In this document: positions 9,438 through 20,024 of the stretch, piece by piece
How the letters are laid out: each line of letters opens with the position of its first letter
How positions within the stretch are numbered: the first letter of the stretch is position 1
Assembly: GCA_946902985.2 (NCBI GenBank)
Contig: OX336397.1
Location: forward strand, 190,592,813 to 190,656,812
DNA length: 64,000 nucleotides
Source of the DNA: Meconema thalassinum
Taxonomy: Eukaryota > Arthropoda > Insecta > Orthoptera > Tettigoniidae
Direction of reading: 5' to 3'
Notes under the pieces: generated by a model
Database searches by the model: none
Told to the model about the DNA's origin: nothing
The model's input: the letters and a program-made list of their open reading frames with translations, nothing else
Translations under genes and position numbers: made by a program

Positions 9438-10930
9438 CAGTAGGGGGGTCATACGGGTTCTAACTCACCCGGCGTTGCTCGGGCGGCGTCCATGTTAAAT
9501 CATTAATATTTGGCCAACCCATGGTCCGATTTTGACAAATGAGGTGTCATTGGACTCAAGCTGAAGGGAGCATTGCTATGGACCATGTATTATATTTTTC
9601 AGAAAATTTTTGAAATTTTTCGTTTTCGAAAATAGGCGATAGTTTGAAAACCAAACAGGATAGAACGTTGTGCCATGACCCAAACGAATGGTCATTATGA
9701 CCTTTATTTTTTGTAATAAAACATTTTTATTTTTTATGTTTTTTGAAAAAACTCGAATTTTGAAAATCCCATATTTTGGAAACTAGGAATTATACAAAAA
9801 AGTTTGTTTGATGTAAATCAATAATCCCTACCCCCTCTACCCCCAAAATAAATTTCAAGTCTCTAGAATGAAAACCTGTAGTAGTGTGGTAGTGGGGAAG
9901 CTGCTTAAAAAAGCAAGTTGTGAGCCCCTGCGACCTTGGAATGGAAGGAGCCATGCTAGGAGGCGTGCTTGAATTCGTTTTTTTCGTCTCGTTGTGCTCT
10001 TTACGGGAATGTCGGTGTCGAAAATGTGAAATGTTGAGAATATGTTTTTTGGGGTCAAAACCGTGATTTTAAACTTTTTGTTATATCTCGCGAACCAATT
10101 ATGCTAGAGGCGTGTACGACGGGTCCAAGGACTCGGGCGGACGTCCTCTTTGCTCTGGACCATGCGTTATATTCTTAGAAAAATTAAAACTCGATTTTGG
10201 GGTAAACACGTGTTTTATTTTGTGATTTTTGCCGATATTTCACGAACCAATAACGCTAGAGACGTGTACGAGGTGTCCTAGGACTCGGGATAACACCCCC
10301 TTTCAAATGTGGTAGATATGTTTTCCAAAAAATAATTCACAAAGGGCCTAACGCCATACATGTTGAAAAAATTACCAAAAGATCCAAAACTAATAGGTCA
10401 TTAGCTTTTTAATATCTCATGAATCAATAAGGCTAGGGACATGTATGAGAGGTCGTTGGACTTGAGGTGACATTCTGTTTTTGAATATATTATTTATTTA
10501 TGTCAAAAGGGCCTAACTGCACTTTTGTTAATATCTCGCTAACTAATAATCAGAGAGGGTCAAGTGAGGTGTCATAGGACTCAGGATGGTCAACCCTTTT
10601 CCATGACCAATGAATTAACCCAAAAGATCTAAAACAGCAAGGTCATTGACCTATGATTTTATAAACTAATAATCAGAGAGGCTCAAGTGAGGTGTCATGG
10701 GACTCAGGATGGTCAACCCATTTCCATGACCAACGAATTTACCCAAAAGATTCAAAACCGCAAGGTCATTGACCTAATATTTTATAAACTAATAATCGAA
10801 TATCAACATGTGAGGTGTCATAGGACTTGGAATGGTCAACCCTTTCCCATGGCCAATGAATTTACCCAAAATACCCAATACATCAAGGTCATCGACCTGA
10901 GATTTTATAAACTAATAATCGCATACGAAC
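9438..10930 (+). repeat. Left inverted end of element B with divergent subterminal repeats
   Basis: The first 600 bases match the terminal blocks near 18,400-19,012 in reverse complement. From about 10,080 a motif of about 45 bp, built on CTAGAGGCGTGTACG and GTGTCCTAGGACTCGGG, recurs at about 10,090, 10,250, 10,430, 10,545, 10,670 and 10,800 with spacing of 115-180 bp, interleaved with AAGGTCATTGACCT blocks. Similar motifs occur near 250 and 1,210 in the outer arm. Repeated subterminal motifs are where many DNA transposases bind; that role is inferred here. Confidence 0.65.
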
Positions 10931-13514
10931 ATTTGTGATGTTTACCATGTGTGATGAAACATAGCTAGGTAGAGAAAGAATTAGTGTAGGCTACATGTAT
11001 GGTGACTGACAGTCTTTTACCATTGAAACTTGTTTTTCAGATCAAACTGCAGTATAGAGAGAGAGTATAGGTTGCAGGTATGGGTTAATAAATGACGAAC
11101 GGTGTACACAAACTCTGATTTATCGATTCAAGAATTAAGAGTAGACTATCTTTAATTGATTGGTTAAAGAGGATAGCTAAAACACAAAAAAATGCTCAGT
11201 GGTTACCGGGACAAGATGGTCGCTTCACACATCAAGCTTTAAATACTTGAGGCAAATAATCTATACACACACACTCGCATGTTCTAAACTAAACTGTGTT
11301 GCTGTCAGTGCTCAGACAGTAGGCTGATGACAAAATGCATTGCTAACAGAAATATAATCATTTCTAGTTGTATAATGTTACCAGCTATCCATTTTGTGTT
11401 GTAGTGTTAAGCACTTTTAGCTCTTGTACTGGTGGTCTTAACTCGATTACCAGGTCTGAGGCCTAGAACGAGTCAAACTAAGAAACAAGGGCATGGTGGT
11501 GTAGTGGTTAAGCTGTTAGCCTTTTCACCAGGGTTCGATTTCAGGTTAATATGCATGTCATAAACATATTAAACAAAACAAAACAGAGATAACGTTTAAA
11601 CTGATTACATTTGTGTCTTTTCAAATTATTACATGGATTACAAATACAAAGGTGAACTGGGTTTGATATACAGTTAATGCTGTCTATCACACACTAGACT
11701 GTAAGAAAGCCAAATAGCAAAAGGTGTAGGTAGAGCCGTGGTAAAATTGCTATATGTAGAGAAGTACCTAGCGGTTTTATGAACTGGCAAAGCTATATCG
11801 CATAAACAGTGCAGGATACAATCCAGCAATCAAATTTGTATCTTGTGGAACAGAGAAAATGCACTTTTACCTTGATGGATAGCAAATGAGTGCAGATGAA
11901 TGACCTATGCATTAGCCTACCATAGGGTTATAACCACGAGGTGGAGGTGTGACTTCTATATTTTATCGTTTAGAGACATGGCTTTTTTTAACCAGTAGAT
12001 TTAGTATTTTGTAAATATTCATTTTTGTAATTGTAAATAGTGGAAACATTTTTGTAATAGTAAATGATAAATGTATAACTAAATGTTATTTGGGATAAGT
12101 GTGCATGTCAAGGATAAATAGCGTGGTTGTATTTGTTTTCAAAGACAGGTATGGTTGTCTGAATGTATGACTATAGATAGAATGATAGAGAGAGAGAAAG
12201 CTTGTGTGTGTGTGTGTGTGTGTGTGTGGGTAGCATTGATTTTTCAACCAAAGCAAACACGGCAAGGTAGGATGGTGGGGTAATTAATGCATATAGCAAA
12301 TGGTAAATAGTATACTGTATTTTTTTAACACTTGTGTTTTTTTAATGCAGCAGTAGATAGGTGTTATTTCGTAAAACAGTCTTACCTACAGTAGTAGTAG
12401 TAGTAGTAGTAGGCCTATATGTTTTTGGAAACAAACAGAAAGAGAATGCATTATTGCCATGGCCAAGCACTTCCATTAAGGTGATTTCAAGAAAATTTTA
12501 ATCAGCAAATGTGTGTTTTACAAAACTAAACTTTCAGCATGGACTAAATCATAAACGTGTCGTCTGTGATATGGAAAAAATAGGAAATCCATGTTTCCAT
12601 ATCATGGAAAATTCTTGTTTCCATATCATGAAATCCAAAAACTTTAAACTGACATTTTCAAATCGTGTACATGGTAAATTGACAAATGGCCATGTGTGAA
12701 ATGTGAAAATGAAAAAAATGAACAAATGGCTATCATTATTTAAAAAAAATAAAAAACCGTCGTGTTCTATCGTTAAAGTGTGAATCAAACCACATCTACT
12801 TATTGGGATCACCCGAGACTGAGTAGACCTGTTTTAGTCCTAATATACTTTTACAATTTTATGTTAAAGCTCAAATTGAAATCAAGAGCTTTAGAGTGCC
12901 AGCTAACTATTATAACCGTTACGTCACAAAGACAACTTTACACTACTCTTAATGAACAATAATAAGAAAAAGAATAATAAATGTTTAATTTTTTTTAAGG
13001 ATGAACATGGTGATACTGTTTCTGTTGCACAGTCTGCTAGCTACTAGCCATCAGCTGGGGTCTTAGAGAACAATACAGTTGACATTTTATAATGAGATGT
13101 GACATGTTTCAAAGTACAGTATTATGGGTTGCTGTTGAGTAAAAACATATCCTGTACAAGGAAGCAAGGGTTCGAACCCCTTACCTAACATTACTATTGC
13201 CTGAACATGGCTTGACGACACTGTATTATTATGATACTCGATACACAAACCATAGATAGAGTGTATTGTTTAAGATCACTTTCTTTCTGAACATAGGTGG
13301 AGACTGTTGATGGTTAACAATGGCATTAATATAGTAGGACGTGGGTATAGCAATTAAGAAAAAACAGACAATACCCATACAATATTTTTATTTATTTAAT
13401 ATAAGTACTTGTACAATAGTTACATTCAAAATACATTTATTTTTTCTCTATTACTATTTAGTCCTTTTTGATTCTCTTGCATATGAAGGGTAGATAACAT
13501 TGTAGTTCAGCCCT
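10931..13514. other. Central part of element B, mostly unrecognised
   Basis: AT-rich, no long frame. Items seen: a tRNA-like stretch at about 11,490-11,548 with GTAGTGGTTAAGC and GGTTCGATTTC as A- and B-box-like motifs (likely a SINE head fragment), a TG repeat at about 12,202-12,228, an AGT repeat at about 12,391-12,411, and a second B-box-like GGTTCGAACCCC near 13,170. Nothing else can be supported. Confidence 0.5.
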
Positions 13515-13916
13515 TTAAAACAACAACAACAACACAACCTTTTGCATAGTCTGTGATGTTGACGACTCTTGAGATGTGGAAGATGGATTAAACATAACTT
13601 TTACAGCAGGGGTTAAATGTTGCTCAATAAACACTGCACTATTTTGAGTAGCAACATTTTTTTCTTGTACTAGCTTTTTAGCATTGTCATGATTATTTGT
13701 TGACACCAACAGTGTTTCATCTGGTACACCACATTGATGATCACTCACACTTAAAACCTTACCATTTCTACTTTTTAGATTGCCTCGACATCTTTTTGAC
13801 CTCTCTTTTGAGCATTGCCAAAATATTATTCCTTTTACATTTTGACGATTATAGTTATAAGAGTAGCCTTTATAGAGTACACGTTGTTTACCTTTGTTAG
13901 TTGTAGTAAGTTCCAT
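13515..13916 (-). CDS. FLYWCH zinc-finger protein, copy 3
   Basis: An open frame of 133 codons starting at the Met of MELTTT. Residues about 12-62 form a FLYWCH domain: VLYKGYSY, IFWQCSKERSKRC and VLSVSDHQCG, again ending H-x-C. The tail is Ser/Thr/Gln-rich. It lacks the acidic extension of copies 1 and 2, and it is more divergent than they are from each other, so it is an older paralogue within the element. The downstream sequence becomes AT-rich with AATAAA-like strings. This is the only one of the three copies with no visible frameshift. A DNA-binding role is possible but unproven; no catalytic domain follows. Confidence 0.6.
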   Translation of the reverse strand: MELTTTNKGKQRVLYKGYSYNYNRQNVKGIIFWQCSKERSKRCRGNLKSRNGKVLSVSDHQCGVPDETLLVSTNNHDNAKKLVQEKNVATQNSAVFIEQHLTPAVKVMFNPSSTSQESSTSQTMQKVVLLLLF

Positions 13917-14117
13917 AGTAGCAACTAACCTGTTAGTATGATTTGCTCACTACAAAGGTTATAACTGTTCTGATAATAAAATCATTTAGCGTTGGCTTTT
14001 ATATTTAATATGTACAGTTTGAAGTGATAGCAAAAGTGAGAGCAAAATGGTAGCAGAGTGGTAGAAAATATAACATGTATTGTTAAGAAATAGTTTAAGC
14101 GGTTATGTGGATCCATT

Positions 14118-14821
14118 ACATAATAATTTTAGCACGACGAAGCTCATTTTCTATATCCAATAGTTCTTCCTCATATTCAGTATAACCAGCCTGTTTATAG
14201 ACATGCAGTTGCTGAAGCCGCCAGATTAGCTTACTTGGATTGTTCCAGTAGACAAATTTAACAAATGATTTTTAGGTGTAAACTAAGCATTACCATTATC
14301 TTTATTATCTTCATCATCAACATCATCATCATCATAACCATTATCATCATCATCATTATCATCATCATCATGATCATTATAATCATCACTATTACTATAT
14401 AGTCCTTTTTGATCCTTTTGCAATACCACATTTTGCACAGTCTGTGTTGCCTTTGATAATGTTGGGAGTTTTTCAGACATTGACAACTGTCCTAACACGA
14501 CTTCCTGAGGAGATGATACATGCTTCTTAACAAACAATGCATTATCTTGAGCTGCAATATCTTTTTCTGGGACAAGTGTTTTAGCATTTCGAAGAGTTTT
14601 CTTTTAAACAGCAACGATGTGTTATCTGGTACACTACATTGATGATCACTCACACTTAAGACATTACTATTTTTACTTTTCAGCTCACCTCGACACTGTT
14701 TTGAACGATGTTTTGAACAACGCCAAATAACAGTTCCATTTTTATTGGTTCGTTTTACAATATATGTATATCCTTTATAGAATGCGTATGGCATATCATT
14801 GTTATTTGTTGATACTTCCAT
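14118..14821 (-). pseudogene. FLYWCH zinc-finger protein, copy 2 (frameshifted)
   Basis: Start taken at the conserved MEVS Met at 14,821 (an upstream in-frame Met exists at 14,854). The FLYWCH domain reads AFYKGYTY, VIWRCSKHRSKQC and VLSVSDHQC. The frame breaks near 14,605; the shifted frame continues with LVPEKDIAAQD, TLSKATQT and a long Asp-rich stretch encoded by an ATC/GAT microsatellite (14,283-14,400). After a stop at 14,283, a further coding-like stretch at about 14,262-14,118 ends with ELRRAKIIM and may be a C-terminal exon. Mirror of copy 1, which has a different frameshift site; both probably descend from one intact gene. Confidence 0.65.
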
Positions 14822-14884
14822 GTCAATTGTCAAGCATGAACTAATCTCTAGCAAAGTTCACTCGATAATATAAATAATAGTTTA

Positions 14885-15575
14885 AAGTGAGAGGAAAAGT
14901 GGGTGCAAGAGAGGGTGAAAAAGTGGGTGAAAAGTGGGTGCAAGAGTGGGTGCAAAAGGGGGTGCAAGAGTGGGTGAAAAAGTGGGTGCAAAAGTGGGTG
15001 CAAAAGTGGTTGTAAAAGGGAGTGCAAAAGTGGGTGCAAAAGTGAACGCAAAAGTGAATGCAAAAGTGGGTGCAAAAGTGAGTGCAAAGGTGAGTGCAAA
15101 AGTGGGTGCAAAAGTGGGTGCAAGAGTAGGTGCAAATGTGGGTGCAAAAGTGGGTGCAAAAGTGGGTCCAAAAGTGAGTGCAAAAGTGGGTGCAAAAATG
15201 GGAGCAAAAAGTTGGGAGCAAAAAGTGGGAGCAAAAATTGGGGGCAAAACGTGGGATCTGAAGAAAGTAGGAGCAATTATGAGAGTAAATGTGAAAGCAA
15301 AAGTAGGAGCAAGTATGGGAGCAAATGTGAAAGCAAAAGTGGGAGCAAAAAGTGAGGGGAAAGGTGAGAGCAAAAAGTGGGAGCAAATATGAGAGCAAAG
15401 AAAAGTGGGAGCAAAAAGTGGGAGCAAAACGTGTAAGCAGAAGTGGGAGCAAACAAGTGTGAGAAAATATGGGAGCAGAAAGTGGGAGCAAATGTGAAAG
15501 CAAAAGTGGGAGCAAAAAGAGCGAGCAAACGTGAGTGCACAAAGTGGGAGCAAAATGCGTGAGTAAAAAGTGGGG
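14885..15575. repeat. 12-bp minisatellite, right arm
   Basis: Two blocks. From about 15,200 to 15,575 the units are AGTGGGAGCAAA-like, matching the left arm in reverse. From about 14,885 to 15,200 the units are homogeneous AAGTGGGTGCAA-like, a variant almost absent from the left tract. This points to separate expansion after the arms were duplicated. Long open frames across it are periodicity artefacts. Confidence 0.9.
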
Positions 15576-15606
15576 TCAAATGTGGTGTTTTACTAAAAAA
15601 ATCTCC

Positions 15607-15676
15607 CCTAACCTAACCTAACCTAACTTCACCCAACCGAATTTCACCTAACCTAACTTCACCTAACCTAACCTTC
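15607..15676 (-). repeat. Interstitial TTAGG-like telomeric pentamers (right arm)
   Basis: Thirteen pentamers in register, eight of them exact CCTAA, the rest CTTCA, CCCAA, CCGAA and TTTCA. It is the mirror of the shorter tract at 5,544-5,578. The internal CTTCA spacer unit is shared between arms, so the tract predates the duplication and then changed length. Confidence 0.65.
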
Positions 15677-16224
15677 CAACTCTCAGATCAAAAATTAAAT
15701 TCTGGCCATAGTCGAGTTGGAACCCAAAACCTCTGGGATAACCCCCAAGTATACTAGCCACTACACCGCGAAATGGGCAAATTATCATGCAACACAACAC
15801 AAAAATAAAATGTTTTCTGTAGTGTAACTCATTGGCTGACAACCATAGTTGAGAATTCAAACCGAAGACCTCAGGACTTTTGTTTTGAACATTATCAGAA
15901 ATATTATTCCATTTACATTTTGCTGTTTTAATATGGGAGCAAAAGTGAAAGAAAAAAGTGGGTGCAAGCATGGCTGGTTGTAGAGACTTATCAACTAATA
16001 CACATAAATTAAATTTTAGTAAAGTGACTTGGCTAATAATTATAATAATATTAACAGTTTAAAAAAATTAAAGGGATTGATATTTTTCAGGGTGTAATTT
16101 CCAAAGTACTGTCAAGAATAATAATTACATGAACAGATTCCAAGAACTCTAGAGTGCTTTTAAGGTTAATGATTGGCTAGGAGTGAGATAGAGCTAGCTT
16201 ACCTAAGTTAACTAAGTTATAAAT

Positions 16225-19012
16225 ACCTAAATTCAGGTTAGTACATGCATTTCATAAAATAAAATATGAAACAAAAATGAAACAAGTTAGTTTCCTTCTA
16301 GTGGGCTCAAAAGTAAACTGGTTTCTTGTATCTCAGACATGTAAGGTATACCGGTTATCTGCAAACAAATAAATTTAAAAATCAATAATTACCTAATCAA
16401 TAACTACAAATTTAAGGTTCATTAGCATGACATTATTAAAATAATCATTCATAAGTACTTACCAAAAAAAAAAGATTTTTCTTCCACAGCTCTACTGTAT
16501 ACGTCCGTGTGCTAAAATGGCAAGTGCATGACTAACGCAATCGTTATCAGTTAGCCTAGCAACAGAAAAATTGTATTTTCTCAACGTTTTGACCTTGAAT
16601 GGTTCTCTGTCTCTCTCTCGCACGTGTTCCCACACCTCTTCACATTCTTCAATCTGAATAAGATTCGTGTACCTTATACTAGTTTCATGTTTTTAATAAG
16701 AAACCAAAATGGCTACCTCTTATACATCGGTAGTCCTACTGTCTCAGAACCAAAATGGCGGTCTCTGCTTAAACCACACACCTGCTAGTCACCACGAGGC
16801 AAGTAAGCTGATATCACACTTCCTGCTGACGTGGACATTCTTGCCTCGTCAGCACAGCAACAGCTCTCACGAGTCCTCTGGCTAGGTACAATTTTCAGTC
16901 ACCAGTGATCTGGACTGTGTAAGTGTTAGCATTCAAAACATGTGTGAGTCTTACTATTATTATTAAACATTTTACTGTAATAATAATAATTACTAGCAAG
17001 CGGCCATCCTCAATACATGATCATGTTAACCACATACTTTCACCCTAAAACAAAATGAATTTACCCAGTTCAATATTTAGTTTATAACATTTCAGGCCAA
17101 TGACCTTACTGTTTTGGCTCTTTGCGTACATGCACATGACTTGGTCGAGCAAATGTTATAAGTTTCCATATTCTAAAACCATTTACTGTGCCAGACAGCA
17201 GTCTCGCTTATCACCGTTTACTAGCATGTTAAAGATCCCCCTCAGGGGTAAAAAAAAATTCCTAGCACACTTAACATATTTTCAAATATTCGCCTCTATC
17301 CGTCATAGGAAATGTCACAAAACCAACCGTCATAAGCTGCCCCGCCATCCCACCAAAATAGCTATTCATTTCTTCCGGGCACGGTCACCGAGATCACCAA
17401 CGTCTAAGAAACACTTGGTCATGTCCTACAACCGTCTGATCTGCCAGAGAGCGATCTCGCTCATCACCGTTACCTAAAACGTTAAAGATCCCCTTCAGGG
17501 GTAAAAATCTTAGCATGCTTGTCACATTTCAAAATATTCGCCTTCATTCATTCGTCATAGGAAAAAAAACTATCGAAAAGCGACCCTCGTTTTGCCATAC
17601 ATCTCCCCGTCGAAATAACCATTTCCCGTATCCACCATGGCCAATCATAGCCTCGTTGTAACATACGGCAAGCGCTACCAGCTCTCTGACTACAAAAACG
17701 CTTTTATTAAAAAAATAAAAAAAGCCTAGTTTCTTTGTCTTAGAGACTTGACAATTACTTTCATGCTAGAGGGGGTTGGGGCCTTTCATTTATGTCAAAC
17801 AAACTTTTTTGTCAACGGGTTAGTTTCCAAAATAGAAAAAATTCAAAATTTAAAGGTTTTCAAAAAAATCACAAAATATAAAAGTTTTAATATAACAAAA
17901 TAAAGGTTATAGAGACCATTGGTTTGAACTATGGCACAACATTCTATCATGTCTGGTTTTCAAACTATCGCCTACTTTTAAAAACAAAAATTAAAAAAAA
18001 ATCAAAAATATAACGAGTTGTCTATATGAAAGACGACGTTAGCTCGAGTCAAACGACACCTCATTTATTAAAAACCGACCATCCGTTCGCCAATGATCAC
18101 CAATGTTCGCGAGAAAGTAGGCTATCATTTTTTTCCTCCTACACCCTTGAAACATGCTGTCCACCTAGAGGGCATACCCACCTTCCATTAACGTCAAACA
18201 AACTTTTTCCCAAAATTTACTGTTTCCAAACTAACGCCAATCCAAAAAACAAAAAGTTTCAATTTTTTTAAAATACCAACAAACATGCTTAGCCTAGAGA
18301 ACGTCACCCCGTTCCTAAACAACACATCGTTCTTGCCTCACAAGCTCTTTAAATATCACCAAAATGTCAAATACGCACGTTTACCTCAAATTGCGTTTCC
18401 AAATTCCACCTATTGTAAAAAATAACCTCACCATCAAATAGAGCGGAAAATTACCATCTAAACGACCCCTCACTCGACCCTAGTCCTCCCCCACCACCAA
18501 CTATTTCCAACATAGCCATACGTACTCAAGCACACACGCGATTATAGGTAGAACCCCCATTCTAGCACTACTACTACACAGTTTCAGTCCTAGAGGCTTG
18601 ACATTATTTTGCTGGTAGAGGGGGTCAGGACCATTCATTTATGTTAAACATTTTTTTTGTTAAGTTCCTAGTTTCCAAAATATACGAATTTCAAAATTGG
18701 ACTGTTTTCAAAAAATCATAAAAAATAAAAAAGTTTTATTAAAAAAAATAAAGGACATAAAGATCATTCGTTTGAGCTATGGCACAACATTCTATCATGG
18801 TTGGTTTTCAAACTATCACCTACTTTCGAAAACAACATTTTTCAAATTAAAAAAAAATCATACAGAGTACTTAGCAAAGAGGGTGTCAGCTAGAGTCGAA
18901 CGACACCTCATTTGTTAAAATCCGACCATGGGTTGGCCAGATATTAATTATTTAATATGAACGCCGCCCGAGCAACGCCGAGTGGCTTAGAACCCCTCGC
19001 TCTCCCCTACTG
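16225..19012. repeat. Right arm outer part and terminus of element B
   Basis: Mirror of 1-2,102, continuing about 690 bp further than the window allows on the left. The terminal portion contains a unit of about 845 bp present twice: the block with CTATGGCACAACATTCTATCAT occurs at about 17,935 and 18,777, each followed by the AACGACACCTCATTT motif. A 44-bp deletion at about 16,303 removes the exon donor, with AAAC at both breakpoints in the left copy, consistent with a short-repeat-mediated deletion. Confidence 0.8.
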
Positions 19013-19018
19013 CGGCTA

Positions 19019-20024
19019 TTAGCCCCAATCAATAAGCATGTGTGTACAATTTTGTTTTTGTATTAACGTTTTCTCCGCAGGGGTTTTTCTAAAGATCTTT
19101 TCCCAGTTTAGATTCCACAAATGTTGCATGAATTTGGCGTCAGGAACTAGCATGTGACTACAAAGATCGTATCGCTGCAAATATAGCTCCGCATTAACAA
19201 TATGGAAGTACATTTGGCCACTAATAATCAGCATGTGTCTATCTAAAGATCTTGCAGAGTAAAGTTTGGTCTAGATATACTAAATGATCATTACTTCAAC
19301 CCATTATGAAGTAGGAGATAGGTCTTCAAAGACCCTTTGCCGGTAAAGTAGCTTCAAATGTACTGCTTGTAAAGGGCTATAAGCAGCTTAGAATAAGAAT
19401 GCGTGTATCAAAATAAAGATCCATAGTAAAGTTTTTTTTTACAAGCGCTACTCAAATGCGCACATTCTACCTTCCTATCAGAAAGAAAAGTAGCCAATCT
19501 CAAAATTGCGCTTCCGGGTAAAGTTTGTTCCACATGTACCTTACGAATCCGTACTTTTCCAAGTATGGATAAGCACATGAGTTTGCCTAGAAATAAATTA
19601 GTAAAACGTTTGCCGCTCATGTACTATATGGTTAAGGCTTTACACCTTTATGAATTAAAATATGAATTTTCAAATGCGGTTTGAAAACAGAGCTCATTCC
19701 GCATAAACTACAGGAACAGTGTATGAAACCACTATGAATAAGCATGTGCGTCTTTGAATTTTAATTCCGACTACAGTTTGCCCGCATGTACTACTTGAAT
19801 ATAGCTTTACAACACTATGAAGGAACTTGTGTGTCCTTAATCTTCCGTTCACGGTAAAATTCATTCCGTATCTAGTATATGAATATGGTTGATACCACTG
19901 TGAATGAGCATGTGCGTCTTCAAATATCCCTTCTCAGTAATGTCTGCTACATGAATATTACTATGAATGAGCATGTGTCTTCAAACTTCCCTCATTAAAA
20001 ATTTGCTCCGCATATGCTACATGT
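19019..20024 (-). pseudogene. Decayed C2H2 zinc-finger repeats
   Basis: Downstream continuation of the zinc-finger array: repeated complements of ACACATGCT...CATAG (the HMLIHS linker) and CATGTGCTAC-type CSTC codons recur at roughly 84-bp finger spacing, but stops and indels interrupt every frame. The relics run to within about 10 bases of the end of element B at 19,012, so B may have inserted into or recombined with this array. Confidence 0.7.

Larger units (their letters stand above)
9438..19012. mobile_element. Element B: about 9.6 kb with long inverted ends and FLYWCH genes
   Basis: The ends match in inverted orientation: CAGTAGGGG at 9,438 and CCCCTACTG ending at 19,012, followed on both sides by the GGCGTTGCTCGGGCGGCG block and then several hundred bases of similar sequence (for example the paired block at 9,640-9,740 and 18,740-18,830). 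Contents from the right end inward: terminal tandem repeats, the exon mirror, pentamers, minisatellite, two FLYWCH genes, and a middle of unknown content. Flanks GGTAAACAA and CGGCTATTA do not form a perfect target duplication. No transposase was recognised. Long inverted ends plus FLYWCH suggest a non-autonomous or decayed Mutator-like element; other superfamilies remain possible. Confidence 0.6.

Noticed and set aside
14283..14400. Asp-rich protein domain as a functional acidic domain
   Set aside because: It is encoded by an ATC/GAT microsatellite, so acidity may be incidental; kept only as part of the frameshifted FLYWCH copy.
9429..19021. 9-bp target duplication around element B (GGTAAACAA versus CGGCTATTA)
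   Set aside because: The two 9-mers agree poorly; I do not claim a target duplication.
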